Assembly: GCA_949358305.1 (NCBI GenBank)
Contig: OX442320.1
Coordinates: forward strand, 622,501-686,500
Direction: 5' to 3'
Origin: Strigamia acuminata
Taxonomy: Eukaryota > Arthropoda > Chilopoda > Geophilomorpha > Linotaeniidae
Length of the DNA: 64,000 nt
Positions 37,545 to 51,848 of the stretch are shown piece by piece (the first letter of the stretch is position 1; every line of letters begins with the position of its first letter). A program made the translations under genes and the position numbers. The notes beneath the pieces were generated by a model that was not told where the DNA came from, did not search any database, and was given only the letters and a program-made list of their open reading frames with translations.

Positions 37545-40500
37545 CTTCTACTAAGGTTTAAACACTATTTCTGAACATTCAGAGACATTGGTCTTGTGGT
37601 GTTTGTGCTAAGTCAACTGTGATGAGATCAAAAGTCTATTCTCCCAAATCATTGCTTGGATGTTTCTAAAACTTACATTGGAGCCTTCTACTAAGGTTTA
37701 AACACTATTTCTGAACATTCAGAGACATTGGTCTTGTGGTGTTTGTGCTAAGTCAACTGTGATGAGATCAAAAGTCTATTCTCCTAAATCATTGCTTGGA
37801 TGTTTCTAAAACTTACATTGGAGCCTTCTACTAAGGTTTAAACACTATTTCTGAACATTCAGAGACATTGGTCTTGTGGTGTTTGTGCTAAGTCAACTAT
37901 GATGAGATCAAAAGTCTATTCTCCCAAATCATTGCTTGGATGTTTCTAAAACTTACATTGGAGCCTTCTACTAAGGTTTAAACACTATTTCTGAACATTC
38001 AGAGACATTTGTCTTGTGGTGTTTGTGCTAAGTCAACTATGATGAGATCAAAAGTCTATTCTCCCAAATGATTGCTTGGATGTTTCTAAAACTTACATTG
38101 GAGCCTTCTACTAAGGTTTAAACACTATTTCTGAACATTCAGAGACATTGGTCTTGTGGTGTTTGTGCTAAGTTAACTGTGATGAGATCAAAAGTCTATT
38201 CTCGCAAATCATTGCTTGGATGTTGCTAAAACTTCTCTTGAAGTCTTCTACTAAGGTTTAAACACTATTTCTGAACATTCAGAGACATTGGTCTTGTGGT
38301 GTTTGTGCTAAGTCAACTGCGATGTGAAATAAGCTCAAAATTTTTTTTTCAAAATTTATTGCTTGGATGTTGCTAAAACCTACATTGGAGCCTTCTACTA
38401 AGGTTTAAACACTATTTCTGAACATTCAAAGACATTGGTCTTGTGGTGTTTGTGCTAAGTTAACTGTGATGAGATCAAAAGTCTATTCTCGCAAATCATT
38501 GCTTGGATGTTGCTAAAACTTCTCTTGAAGTCTTCTACTAAGGTTTAAACACTATTTCTAAACATTCAGAGACATTGGTCTTGTGGTGTTTGTGCTAAGT
38601 CAACTGCGATGTGAAATGAGCTCAAAATTTTTTTTTCAAAATTTATTGCTTGGATGGTGCTAAAACTTACATTGGAGCCTTCTACTAAGGTTTAAACACT
38701 ATTTCTGAATATTCAGAGACATTGGTCTTGTGGTGTTTGTGCTAAGTCAACTGTGATGAGATCAAAAGTCTATTCTTCCAAATCATTGCTTAGATGTTTC
38801 TAAAACTTACATTGGAGCCTTCTACTAAGGTTTAAACCCTATTTCTGAACATTCAGAGACATTGGTCTTGTGGTGTTTGTGCTAAGTCAACTGTGATGAG
38901 ATCAAAAGTCTATTCTCCCAAATCATTGCTTGGATGTTTCTAAAACTTACATTGGAGCCTTCTACTAAGGTTTAAACACTATTTCTGAACATTCAGAGAC
39001 ATTGGTCTTGTGGTGTTTGTGCTAAGTCAACTATGATGAGATCAAAAGTCTATTCTCCCAAATGATTGCTTGGATGTTTCTAAAACTTACATTGGAGCCT
39101 TCTACTAAGGTTTAAACACTATTTCTGAACATTCAGAGACATTGGTCTTGTGGTGTTTGTGCTAAGTCAACTGTGATGAGATCAAAAGTCTATTCTCCCA
39201 AATCATTGCTTGGATGTTTCTAAAACTTACATTGGAGCCTTCTACTAAGGTTTAAACACAATTTCTGAACATTCAGAGACATTGATCTTGTGGTCTTTGT
39301 GCTAAGTCAACTGCAATGTGAAATAAGCTCAAAATTTTTTTTTCAAAATTTATTGCTTGAATGTTGCTAAAACTTACATTGAAGGCTTCTACTAAGGTTT
39401 AAACACTATTTCTGAACATTCAGAGACATTGGTCTTGTGGTGTTTGTGCTAAGTCAACTGTGATGAGATCAAAAGTCTATTCTCCCAAATCATTGCTTGG
39501 ATGTTTCTAAAACTTACATTGGAGCCTTCTACTAAGGTTTAAACACTATTTCTGAACATTCAGAGACATTGGTCTTGTGGTGTTTGTGCTAAGTCAACTG
39601 TGATGAGATCAAAAGTCTATTCTCCCAAATCATTGCTTGGATGTTTCTAAAACTTACATTGGAGCCTTCTACTAAGGTTTAAACACTATTTCTGAACATT
39701 CAGAGACATTGGTCTTGTGGTGTTTGTGCTAAGTCAACTATGATGAGATCAAAAGTCTATTCTCCCAAATAATTGCTTGGATGTTTCTAAAACTTACATT
39801 GGAGCCTTCTACTAAGGTTTAAACACTATTTCTGAACATTCAGAGACATTGGTCTTGTGGTGTTTGTGCTAAGTTAACTGTGATGAGATCAAAAGTCTAT
39901 TCTCGCAAATCATTGCTTGGATGTTGCTAAAACTTCCCTTGAAGTCTTCTACTAAGGTTTAAACACTATTTCTGAACATTCAGAGACATTGGTCTTGTGG
40001 TGTTTGTGCTAAGTCAACTGCGATGTGAAATGAGCTCAAAATTTTTTTTTCAAAATTTATTGCTTGGATGTTGCTAAAACTTTCATTGGAGCCTTCTACT
40101 AAGGTTTAAACACTATTTCTGAACATTCAGAGACATTGGTCTTGTGGTGTTTGTGCTAAGTCAACTGTGATGAGATCAAAAGTCTATTCTCCTAAATCAT
40201 TGCTTGGATGTTTCTAAAACTTACATTGGAGCCTTCTACTAAGGTTTAAACACTATTTCTGAACATTCAGAGACATTGGTCTTGTGGTGTTTGTGCTAAG
40301 TCAACTATGATGAGATCAAAAGTCTATTCTCCCAAATCATTGCTTGGATGTTTCTAAAACTTACATTGGAGCCTTCTACTAAGGTTTAAACACTATTTCT
40401 GAACATTCAGAGACATTGGTCTTGTGGTGTTTGTGCTAAGTCAACTATGATGAGATCAAAAGTCTATTCTCCCAAATCATTGCTTGGATGTTTCTAAAAC

Positions 40501-42313
40501 TTACATTGGAGCCTTCTACTAAGGTTTAAACACTATTTCTGAACATTCAGAGACATTGGTCTTGTGGTGTTTGTGCTAAGTCAACTGCGATGTAAAATGA
40601 GCTCAAAATTTTTTTTTCAAAATTTATTGCTTGGATGTTGCTAAAACTTACATTGGAGCCTTCTACTAAGGTTTAAACACTATTTCTGAATATTCAGAGA
40701 CATTGGTCTTGTGGTGTTTGTGCTAAGTCAACTGTGATGAGATCAAAAGTCTATTCTCCCAAATCATTGCTTGGATGTTTCTAAAACTTACATTGGAGCC
40801 TTCTACTAAGGTTTAAACACTATTTCTGAACATTCAGAGACATTGGTCTTGTGGTGTTTGTGCTAAGTCAACTATGATGAGATCAAAAGTCTATTCTCCC
40901 AAATGATTGCTTGGATGTTTCTAAAACTTACATTGGAGCCTTCTACTAAGGTTTAAACACTATTTCTGAACATTCAGAGACATTGGTCTTGTGGTGTTTG
41001 TGCTAAGTTAACTGTGATGAGATCAAAAGTCTATTCTCGCAAATCATTGCTTGGATGTTGCTAAAACTTCTCTTGAAGTCTTCTACTAAGGTTTAAACAC
41101 TATTTCTGAACATTCAGAGACATTGGTCTTGTGGTGTTTGTGCTAAGTCAACTGCGATGTGAAATGAGCTCAAAATTTTTTTTTCAAAATTTATTGCTTG
41201 GATGTTGCTAAAACCTACATTGGAGCCTTCTACTAAGGTTTAAACACTATTTCTGAACATTCAGAGACATTGGTCTTGTGGTGTTTGTGGTAAGTCAACT
41301 GTGATGAGATCAAAAGTCTATTCTCCCAAATCATTGCTTGGATGTTTCTAAAACTTACATTGGAGCCTTCTACTAAGGTTTAAACACAATTTCTGAACAT
41401 TCAGAGACATTGATCTTGTGGTCTTTGTGCTAAGTCAACTGCAATGTGAAATAAGCTCAAAATTTTTTTTTCAAAATTTATTGCTTGAATGTTGCTAAAA
41501 CTTACATTGAAGGCTTCTACTAAGGTTTAAACACTATTTCTGAACATTCAGAGACATTGATCTTGTGGTGTTTGTGCTAAGTCAACTGTGATGAGATCAA
41601 AAGTCTATTCTCCCAAATCATTGCTTGGATGTTTCTAAAACTTACATTGGAGCCTTCTACTAAGGTTTAAACACTATTTCTGAACATTCAGAGACATTGA
41701 TCTTGTGGTGTTTGTGCTAAGTCAACTGTGATGAGATCAAAAGTCTATTCTCCCAAATCATTGCTTAGATGTTTCTAAAACTTACATTGGAGCCTTCTAC
41801 TAAGGTTTAAACACTATTTCTGAACATTCAGAGACATTGGTCTTGTGGTGTTTGTGCTAAGTCAACTGTGATGAGATCAAAAGTCTATTCTCCCAAATCA
41901 TTGCTTGGATGTTTCTAAAACTTACATTGGAGCCTTCTACTAAGGTTTAAACACTATTTCTGAACATTCAGAGACATTGGTCTTGTGGTGTTTGTGCTAA
42001 GTTAACTGTGATGAGATCAAAAGTCTATTCTCGCAAATCATTGCTTGGATGTTGCTAAAACTTCTCTTGAAGTCTTCTACTAAGGTTTAAACACTATTTC
42101 TGAACATTCAGAGACATTGGTCTTGTGGTGTTTGTGCTAAGTCAACTGCGATGTGAAATGAGCTCAAAATTTTTTTTTCAAATTTTTTTGCTTGGATGTT
42201 GCTAAAACTTACATTGGAGCCTTCTACTAAGGTTTAAACACTATTTCTGAATATTCAGAGACATTGGTCTTGTGGTGTTTGTGCTAAGTCAACTGTGATG
42301 AGATCAAAAGTCT
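37545..42313 (+). repeat. Satellite DNA array, second block
   Basis: The same satellite resumes in phase after the LARD-like element, starting with the duplicated CTTC, and runs for about 34 monomers. It carries the ACATTTGTCTTG variant near 38007 also found at 29176 and 30163, so it is close kin to the array on the left of the element. No gene is seen. Confidence 0.97.
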
Positions 42314-42613
42314 TGTTGCAAACAGACATGTCGAACTCGGAAGTCGCGTGGTACATTCATAGGCAACTGTCCTGTTGCGCATCCATGATCGTATAGTAGA
42401 AATTCCAGCAGCAGAAAGCGTTAGGCCTAGCATTAGGCCTAGTTCTCAAACAGTAGATCAAATGGGAAAAACATCTCAGCTAATGGGCAAGCAAATGTGT
42501 CTTCAAGGAGGAGGAGAGTCAGCTTGGCTCTCTACTCACTCATTCTCTGGGAACTCATTTCAGAAATAATCCAAAGGAAGAATATCAAAGAAAGAGAAAA
42601 GAATAACAACTTA

Positions 42614-42619
42614 TTTATT
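42614..42619 (-). terminator. Polyadenylation signal (minus strand) in the 1275-bp insertion
   Basis: TTTATT on the plus strand, AATAAA on the minus strand, within TTTAGAATAAATAAG. The second copy is at 52149-52154. It helps orient the insertion as a minus-strand LTR. Confidence 0.4.
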
Positions 42620-42970
42620 CTAAATCAACCATAACAAGCTTCTTCTAGCAACAGCTAGTAACAACAGTAACTCACTCTCTACCTAGCAACAACAGGCGCC
42701 TGGCAACCGTGAACAATGGCGCTAAAAAAATAGGCTTAATTACAAATGACAATTACTCATTATAAATAACTTATTGCCTCCAAAGAGGGCGCTACGTGTC
42801 TCAAACTTAACCCTTTTTACATCAAATTGATAATAAGTAATAAAAGCTTAAACTTAACATCTATTAGAGGCATAAAATACATAAATAAACAAGTATTAAC
42901 AATTCCCAATCTTAGTTCCGGAGGAAAGCCAACTTCCCTTCTCAAAGACAAAAGCCAACCGCTCATCATG

Positions 42971-42982
42971 CAAGATGGCGGC
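42971..42982 (+). promoter_or_regulatory. YY1-type site in the 1275-bp insertion
   Basis: CAAGATGGCGGC agrees with the YY1 consensus AAnATGGCGGC. The same site is at 52506-52517 in the second copy. YY1 sites are known to drive some animal retrotransposons; use here is inference. Confidence 0.4.
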
Positions 42983-43588
42983 ACAGCAACTTGCTAACAG
43001 CTGTGCAGGCGAACAGGAGCGAGCCAGACAGACTTCCATAGCCGCCCTTGACCAGACATCGACGCAAGGACCTTCCAAACAGCGTGGGGACTCGAACGAG
43101 AGTCCAAACCAAGGCGTATCGACGCCGCTCTAAACACACACGCGGATCCAATGCGTCCAAATGCCGTCACTGTCACGGGAGCTTTACTCCGCTCGCCACC
43201 TGCTGCCTCACGTCTTGGAAAGTCGCTGACCCCCTAAAACATCAATCAAAAGGTAAACAACAATCAAATAAAATATGCCTATCTCAAAACAACTCTAATA
43301 ATTCTTAAACTAATACACAGAATTACTAAACCACTAAAACGATCACATCAAAACGACCACAAGTGACCGACAACACATCTCCCGACCAATCCAGGTGCGA
43401 CTGGCAGCATGACGACCGTCAAGGACATCACCAAACAAGACCGCTGGTCAGCCAAACAACCGGACATCTCAGATATGTCTCCAACTTGTGTCAAAAACTA
43501 AAAAGCAAATTAAAAAGTCAAATCTTCTTTTCAGAAGCCAAAACGTGGAAAACTTCTAAATCTTTTTGTTGCGTTCCTGCTCGCAACA

Positions 43589-46500
43589 GTCTATTCTCCC
43601 AAATCATTGCTTGGATGTTTCTAAAACTTACATTGGAGCCTTCTACTAAGGTTTAAACACTATTTCTGAACATTTAGAGACATTAATCTTGTGGTCTTTG
43701 TGCTAAGTCAACTGCAATGTGAAATCAGCTCAAAATTTTTTTTTCAAAATTTATTGCTTGGATGTTGCTAAAACTTACATTGAAAACTTCTACTAAGGTT
43801 TAAACACTATTTCTGAACATTCAGAGACATTGGTCTTGTGGTGTTTGTGCTAAGTCAACTGTGATGAGATCAAAAGTCTATTCTCCCAAATGATTGCTTG
43901 GATGTTTCTAAAACTTACATTGGAGCCTTCTACTAAGGTTTAAACACTATTTCTGAACATTCAGAGACATTGGTCTTGTGGTGTTTGTGCTAAGTTAACT
44001 GTGATGAGATCAAAAGTCTATTCTCGCAAATCATTGCTTGGATGTTGCTAAAACTTCTCTTGAAGTCTTCTACTAAGGTTTAAACACTATTTCTGAACAT
44101 TCAGAGACATTGGTCTTGTGGTGTTTGTGCTAAGTCAACTGCGATGTGAAATGAGCTCAAAATTTTTTTTTCAAAATTTATTGCTTGGATGTTGCTAAAA
44201 CCTACATTGGAGCCTTCTACTAAGGTTTAAACACTATTTCTGAACATTCAGAGACATTGGTCTTGTGGTGTTTGTGCTAAGTTAACTGTGATGAGATCAA
44301 AAGTCTATTCTCGCAAATCATTGCTTGGATGTTGCTAAAACTTCTCTTGAAGTCTTCTACTAAGATTTAAACACTATTTCTAAACATTCAGAGACATTGG
44401 TCTTGTGGTGTTTGTGCTAAGTCAACTGCGATGTGAAATGAGCTCAAAATTTTTTTTTCAAAATTTATTGCTTGGATGTTGCTAAAACTTACATTGGAGC
44501 CTTCTACTAAGGTTTAAACACTATTTCTGAATATTTAGAGACATTGGTCTTGTGGTGTTTGTGCTAAGTCAACTGTGATGAGATCAAAAGTCTATTCTCC
44601 CAAATCATTGCTTAGATGTTTCTAAAACTTACATTGGAGCCTTCTACTAAGGTTTAAACCCTATTTCTGAACATTCAGAGACATTGGTCTTGTGGTGTTT
44701 GTGCTAAGTCAACTGTGATGAGATCAAAAGTCTATTCTCCCAAATCATTGCTTGGATGTTTCTAAAACTTACATTGGAGCCTTCTACTAAGGTTTAAACA
44801 CTATTTCTGAACATTCAGAGACATTGGTCTTGTGGTGTTTGTGCTAAGTCAACTATGATGAGATCAAAAGTCTATTCTCCCAAATGATTGCTTGGATGTT
44901 TCTAAAACTTACATTGGAGCCTTCTACTAAGGTTTAAACACTATTTCTGAACATTCAGAGACATTGGTCTTGTGGTGTTTGTGCTAAGTCAACTATGATG
45001 AGATCAAAAGTCTATTCTCGCAAATCATTGCTTGGATGTTGCTAAAACTTCTCTTGAAGTCTTCTACTAAGGTTTAAACACTATTTCTGAACATTCAGAG
45101 ACATTGGTCTTGTGGTGTTTGTGCTAAGTCAACTGCGATGTGAAATGAGCTCAAAATTTTTTTTTCAAATTTTTTTGCTTGGATGTTGCTAAAACTTACA
45201 TTGAAAACTTCTACTAAGGTTTAAACACTATTTCTGAACATTCAGAGACATTGGTCTTGTGGTGTTTGTGCTAAGTCAACTGTGATGAGATCAAAAGTCT
45301 ATTCTCCCAAATCATTGCTTGGATGTTTCTAAAACTTACATTGAAAACTTCTACTAAGGTTTAAACACTATTTCTGAACATTCAGAGACATTGGTCTTGT
45401 GGTGTTTGTGCTAAGTCAACTGCGATGTGAAATGAGCTCAAAATTTTTTTTTCAAAATTTATTGCTTGGATGTTGCTAAAACTTAGAATTGGAGCCTTCT
45501 ACTAAGGTTTAAACACTATTTCTGAACATTCAGAGACATTGGTCTTGTGGTGTTTGTGCTAAGTCAACTGTGATGAGATCAAAAGTCTATTCTCCCAAAT
45601 CATTGCTTGGATGTTTCTAAAACTTACATTGGAGCCTTCTACTAAGGTTTAAACACTATTTCTGAACATTCAGAGACATTGGTCTTGTGGTGTTTGTGCT
45701 AAGTCAACTGTGATGAGATCAAAAGTCTATTCTCCCAAATCATTGCTTGGATGTTTCTAAAACTAGCATTGGAGCCTTCTACTAAGGTTTAAACACTATT
45801 TCTGAACATTCAGAGACATTGATCTTGTGGTCTTTGTGCTAAGTCAACTGCAATGTGAAATAAGCTCAAAATTTTTTTTTCAAAATTTATTGCTTGGATG
45901 TTGCTAAAACTTACATTGAAGGCTTCTACTAAGGTTTAAACACTATTTCTGAACATTCAGAGACATTGGTCTTGTGGTGTTTGTGCTAAGTCAACTGTGA
46001 TGAGATCAAAAGTCTATTCTCCCAAATCATTGCTTGGATGTTTCTAAAACTTACATTGGAGCCTTCTACTAAGGTTTAAACACTATTTCTGAACATTCAG
46101 AGACATTGGTCTTGTGGTGTTTGTGCTAAGTCAACTGTGATGAGATCAAAAGTCTATTCTCTCAAATCATTGCTTGGATGTTTCTAAAACTTACATTGGA
46201 GCCTTCTACTAAGGTTTAAACACTATTTCTGAACATTCAGAGACATTGATCTTGTGGTCTTTGTGCTAAGTCAACTGCAATGTGAAATAAGCTCAAAATT
46301 TTTTTTTCGAAAATTTATTGCTTGGATGTTGCTAAAACTTACATTGAAGGCTTCTACTAAGGTTTAAACACTATTTCTGAACATTCAGAGACATTGGTCT
46401 TGTGGTGTTTGTGCTAAGTCAACTGTGATGAGATCAAAAGTCTATTCTCGCAAATCATTGCTTGGATGTTGCTAAAACTTCTCTTGAAGTCTTCTACTAA

Positions 46501-49500
46501 GGTTTAAACACTATTTCTGAACATTCAGAGACATTGGTCTTGTGGTGTTTGTGCTAAGTCAACTGCGATGTGAAATGAGCTCAAAATTTTTTTTTCAAAT
46601 TTTTTTGCTTGGATGTTGCTAAAACTTACATTGGAGCCTTCTACTAAGGTTTAAACACTATTTCTGAATATTCAGAGACATTGGTCTTGTGGTGTTTGTG
46701 CTAAGTCAACTGTGATGAGATCAAAAGTCTATTCTCCCAAATCATTGCTTGGATGTTTCTAAAACTTACATTGGAGCCTTCTACTAAGGTTTAAACACTA
46801 TTTCTGAACATTCAGAGACATTGATCTTGTGGTCTTTGTGCTAAGTCAACTGCAATGTGAAATAAGCTCAAAATTTTTTTTTCAAAATTTATTGCTTGGA
46901 TGTTGCTAAAACTTACATTGAAAACTTCTACTAAGGTTTAAACACTATTTCTGAACATTCAGAGACATTGGTCTTGTGGTGTTTGTGCTAAGTCAACTGT
47001 GATGAGATCAAAAGTCTATTCTCCCAAATCATTGCTTGGATGTTTCTAAAACTTACATTGGAGCCTTCTACTAAGGTTTAAACACTATTTCTGAACATTC
47101 AGAGACATTGGTCTTGTGGTGTTTGTGCTAAGTTAACTGTGATGAGATCAAAAGTCTATTCTCGCAAATCATTACTTGGATGTTGCTAAAACTTCTCTTG
47201 AAGTCTTCTACTAAGGTTTAAACACTATTTCTGAACATTCAGAGACATTGGTCTTGTGGTGTTTGTGCTAAGTCAACTGCGATGTGAAATGAGCTCAAAA
47301 TTTTTTTTTTAAAATTTATTGCTTGGATGTTGCTAAAACTTAGAATTGGAGCCTTCTACTAAGGTTTAAACACTATTTCTGAACATTCAGAGACATTGGT
47401 CTTGTGGTGTTTGTGCTAAGTCAACTGTGATGAGATCAAAAGTCTATTCTCCCAAATCATTGCTTGGATGTTTCTAAAACTTACATTGGAGCCTTCTACT
47501 AAGGTTTAAACACTATTTCTGAACATTCAGAGACATTGGTCTTGTGGTGTTTGTGCTAAGTCAACTGTGATGAGATCAAAAGTCTATTCTCCCAAATCAT
47601 TGCTTGGATGTTTCTAAAACTAGCATTGGAGCCTTCTACTAAGGTTTAAACACTATTTCTGAACATTCAGAGACATTGATCTTGTGGTCTTTGTGCTAAG
47701 TCAACTGCAATGTGAAATAAGCTCAAAATTTTTTTTTCAAAATTTATTGCTTGGATGTTGCTAAAACTTACATTGAAGGCTTCTACTAAGGTTTAAACAC
47801 TATTTCTGAACATTCAGAGACATTGGTCTTGTGGTGTTTGTGCTAAGTCAACTGTGATGAGATCAAAAGTCTATTCTCCCAAATCATTGCTTGGATGTTT
47901 CTAAAACTTACATTGGAGCCTTCTACTAAGGTTTAAACACTATTTCTGAACATTCAGAGACATTGGTCTTGTGGTGTTTGTGCTAAGTCAACTATGATGA
48001 GATCAAAAGTCTATTCTCCCAAATCATTGCTTGGATGTTTCTAAAACTTACATTGGAGCCTTCTACTAAGGTTTAAACACTATTTCTGAACATTCAGAGA
48101 CATTGGTCTTGTGGTGTTTGTGCTAAGTCAACTGCGATGTGAAATGAGCTCAAAATTTTTTTTTCAAAATTTATTGCTTGGATGTTGCTAAAACTTTCAT
48201 TGGAGCCTTCTACTAAGGTTTAAACACTATTTCTGAACATTCAGAGACATTGGTCTTGTGGTGTTTGTGCTAAGTCAACTGTGATGAGATCAAAAGTCTA
48301 TTCTCCTAAATCATTGCTTGGATGTTTCTAAAACTTACATTGGAGCCTTCTACTAAGGTTTAAACACTATTTCTGAACATTCAGAGACATTGGTCTTGTG
48401 GTGTTTGTGCTAAGTCAACTATGATGAGATCAAAAGTCTATTCTCCCAAATCATTGCTTGGATGTTTCTAAAACTTACATTGGAGCCTTCTACTAAGGTT
48501 TAAACACTATTTCTGAACATTCAGAGACATTGGTCTTGTGGTGTTTGTGCTAAGTCAACTATGATGAGATCAAAAGTCTATTCTCCCAAATGATTGCTTG
48601 GATGTTTCTAAAACTTACATTGGAGCCTTCTACTAAGGTTTAAACACTATTTCTGAACATTCAGAGACATTGGTCTTGTGGTGTTTGTGCTAAGTCAACT
48701 ATGATGAGATCAAAAGTCTATTCTCCCAAATCATTGCTTGGATGTTTCTAAAACTTACATTGGAGCCTTCTACTAAGGTTTAAACACTATTTCTGAACAT
48801 TCAGAGACATTGGTCTTGTGGTGTTTGTGCTAAGTCAACTGCGATGTAAAATGAGCTCAAAATTTTTTTTTCAAAATTTATTGCTTGGATGTTGCTAAAA
48901 CTTACATTGGAGCCTTCTACTAAGGTTTAAACACTATTTCTGAATATTCAGAGACATTGGTCTTGTGGTGTTTGTGCTAAGTCAACTGTGATGAGATCAA
49001 AAGTCTATTCTCCCAAATCATTGCTTGGATGTTTCTAAAACTTACATTGGAGCCTTCTACTAAGGTTTAAACACTATTTCTGAACATTCAGAGACATTGA
49101 TCTTGTGGTCTTTGTGCTAAGTCAACTGCAATGTGAAATAAGCTCAAAATTTTTTTTTCAAAATTTATTGCTTGGATGTTGCTAAAACTTACATTGAAGG
49201 CTTCTACTAAGGTTTAAACACTATTTCTGAACATTCAGAGACATTGGTCTTGTGGTGTTTGTGCTAAGTCAACTGTGATGAGATCAAAAGTCTATTCTCC
49301 CAAATCATTGCTTGGATGTTTCTAAAACTTACATTGGAGCCTTCTACTAAGGTTTAAACACTATTTCTGAACATTCAGAGACATTGGTCTTGTGGTGTTT
49401 GTGCTAAGTCAACTATGATGAGATCAAAAGTCTATTCTCCCAAATCATTGCTTGGATGTTTCTAAAACTTACATTGGAGCCTTCTACTAAGGTTTAAACA

Positions 49501-51848
49501 CTATTTCTGAACATTCAGAGACATTGGTCTTGTGGTGTTTGTGCTAAGTCAACTGCGATGTGAAATGAGCTCAAAATTTTTTTTTCAAAATTTATTGCTT
49601 GGATGTTGCTAAAACTTTCATTGGAGCCTTCTACTAAGGTTTAAACACTATTTCTGAACATTCAGAGACATTGGTCTTGTGGTGTTTGTGCTAAGTCAAC
49701 TGTGATGAGATCAAAAGTCTATTCTCCTAAATCATTGCTTGGATGTTTCTAAAACTTACATTGGAGCCTTCTACTAAGGTTTAAACACTATTTCTGAACA
49801 TTCAGAGACATTGGTCTTGTGGTGTTTGTGCTAAGTCAACTATGATGAGATCAAAAGTCTATTCTCCCAAATCATTGCTTGGATGTTTCTAAAACTTACA
49901 TTGGAGCCTTCTACTAAGGTTTAAACACTATTTCTGAACATTCAGAGACATTGGTCTTGTGGTGTTTGTGCTAAGTCAACTATGATGAGATCAAAAGTCT
50001 ATTCTCCCAAATCATTGCTTGGATGTTTCTAAAACTTACATTGGAGCCTTCTACTAAGGTTTAAACACTATTTCTGAACATTCAGAGACATTGGTCTTGT
50101 GGTGTTTGTGCTAAGTCAACTGCGATGTAAAATGAGCTCAAAATTTTTTTTTCAAAATTTATTGCTTGGATGTTGCTAAAACTTACATTGGAGCCTTCTA
50201 CTAAGGTTTAAACACTATTTCTGAATATTCAGAGACATTGGTCTTGTGGTGTTTGTGCTAAGTCAACTGTGATGAGATCAAAAGTCTATTCTCCCAAATC
50301 ATTGCTTGGATGTTTCTAAAACTTACATTGGAGCCTTCTACTAAGGTTTAAACACTATTTCTGAACATTCAGAGACATTGGTCTTGTGGTGTTTGTGCTA
50401 AGTCAACTATGATGAGATCAAAAGTCTATTCTCCCAAATGATTGCTTGGATGTTTCTAAAACTTACATTGGAGCCTTCTACTAAGGTTTAAACACTATTT
50501 CTGAACATTCAGAGACATTGGTCTTGTGGTGTTTGTGCTAAGTTAACTGTGATGAGATCAAAAGTCTATTCTCGCAAATCATTGCTTGGATGTTGCTAAA
50601 ACTTCTCTTGAAGTCTTCTACTAAGGTTTAAACACTATTTCTGAACATTCAGAGACATTGGTCTTGTGGTGTTTGTGCTAAGTCAACTGCGATGTGAAAT
50701 GAGCTCAAAATTTTTTTTTCAAAATTTATTGCTTGGATGTTGCTAAAACCTACATTGGAGCCTTCTACTAAGGTTTAAACACTATTTCTGAACATTCAGA
50801 GACATTGGTCTTGTGGTGTTTGTGGTAAGTCAACTGTGATGAGATCAAAAGTCTATTCTCCCAAATCATTGCTTGGATGTTTCTAAAACTTACATTGGAG
50901 CCTTCTACTAAGGTTTAAACACAATTTCTGAACATTCAGAGACATTGATCTTGTGGTCTTTGTGCTAAGTCAACTGCAATGTGAAATAAGCTCAAAATTT
51001 TTTTTTCAAAATTTATTGCTTGAATGTTGCTAAAACTTACATTGAAGGCTTCTACTAAGGTTTAAACACTATTTCTGAACATTCAGAGACATTGATCTTG
51101 TGGTGTTTGTGCTAAGTCAACTGTGATGAGATCAAAAGTCTATTCTCCCAAATCATTGCTTGGATGTTTCTAAAACTTACATTGGAGCCTTCTACTAAGG
51201 TTTAAACACTATTTCTGAACATTCAGAGACATTGATCTTGTGGTGTTTGTGCTAAGTCAACTGTGATGAGATCAAAAGTCTATTCTCCCAAATCATTGCT
51301 TAGATGTTTCTAAAACTTACATTGGAGCCTTCTACTAAGGTTTAAACACTATTTCTGAACATTCAGAGACATTGGTCTTGTGGTGTTTGTGCTAAGTCAA
51401 CTGTGATGAGATCAAAAGTCTATTCTCCCAAATCATTGCTTGGATGTTTCTAAAACTTACATTGGAGCCTTCTACTAAGGTTTAAACACTATTTCTGAAC
51501 ATTCAGAGACATTGGTCTTGTGGTGTTTGTGCTAAGTTAACTGTGATGAGATCAAAAGTCTATTCTCGCAAATCATTGCTTGGATGTTGCTAAAACTTCT
51601 CTTGAAGTCTTCTACTAAGGTTTAAACACTATTTCTGAACATTCAGAGACATTGGTCTTGTGGTGTTTGTGCTAAGTCAACTGCGATGTGAAATGAGCTC
51701 AAAATTTTTTTTTCAAATTTTTTTGCTTGGATGTTGCTAAAACTTACATTGGAGCCTTCTACTAAGGTTTAAACACTATTTCTGAATATTCAGAGACATT
51801 GGTCTTGTGGTGTTTGTGCTAAGTCAACTGTGATGAGATCAAAAGTCT
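43589..51848 (+). repeat. Satellite DNA array, third block
   Basis: About 58 monomers, beginning with the duplicated GTCT. It carries local subtypes not common on the left: CATTGAAAACTTC, ACTTAGAATTGG, ACTAGCATTGG and TTTCAAATTTTTTTGC. It contains the 1421-bp unit 48138-49558. No gene is seen. Confidence 0.97.

Larger units (their letters stand above)
42314..43588 (-). mobile_element. 1275-bp insertion, probable solo LTR (copy 1)
   Basis: Unique DNA with ends TGTTGCAAACAG and CTGCTCGCAACA, flanked by a 4-bp GTCT duplication (42310-42313 and 43589-43592). Removing it restores the monomer AAAAGTCTATTCTCCC. On the minus strand it starts TGTTGCGAGCAG and carries an inverted repeat TGTTGCG / CGCAACA, like the LARD-like LTR at 31543. 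Also on the minus strand is AATAAA (42614-42619 here) about 300 bases from its end, in a context close to that of the LARD LTR. No protein frame is convincing. A non-autonomous DNA transposon with about 12-bp imperfect terminal inverted repeats is the alternative; the solo LTR reading is favoured. Confidence 0.65.
40024..47993 (+). repeat. Large duplication, copy 1 (includes the 1275-bp insertion)
   Basis: Matches about 49559-57815. The offset is 9535 bp up to the insertion and just beyond it, then 9822 bp, because copy 2 has two extra monomers (287 bp). Shared private marks include GTTTGTGGTAAGTC near 41287/50822, CTAAGATTTAAAC (44361/54183), ACTTAGAATTGG (45481/55303), a TTTCGAAAATTT change (46309/56131) and CTAGCATTGG (47621/57443). 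Similarity ends where copy 1 reads ACTATGATG and copy 2 ACTGTGATG. Confidence 0.85.

Noticed and set aside
42314-43588. Autonomous DNA transposon
   Set aside because: There is no transposase frame. The terminal inverted repeats are only about 12 bp and imperfect; solo LTR fits better, though a small non-autonomous DNA element cannot be fully excluded.
42375-43656. Short frames in the 1275-bp insertion (and the same set at 51910-53191)
   Set aside because: None has a recognisable motif; one runs out of the insertion into satellite. They are duplicated only because the insertion is.
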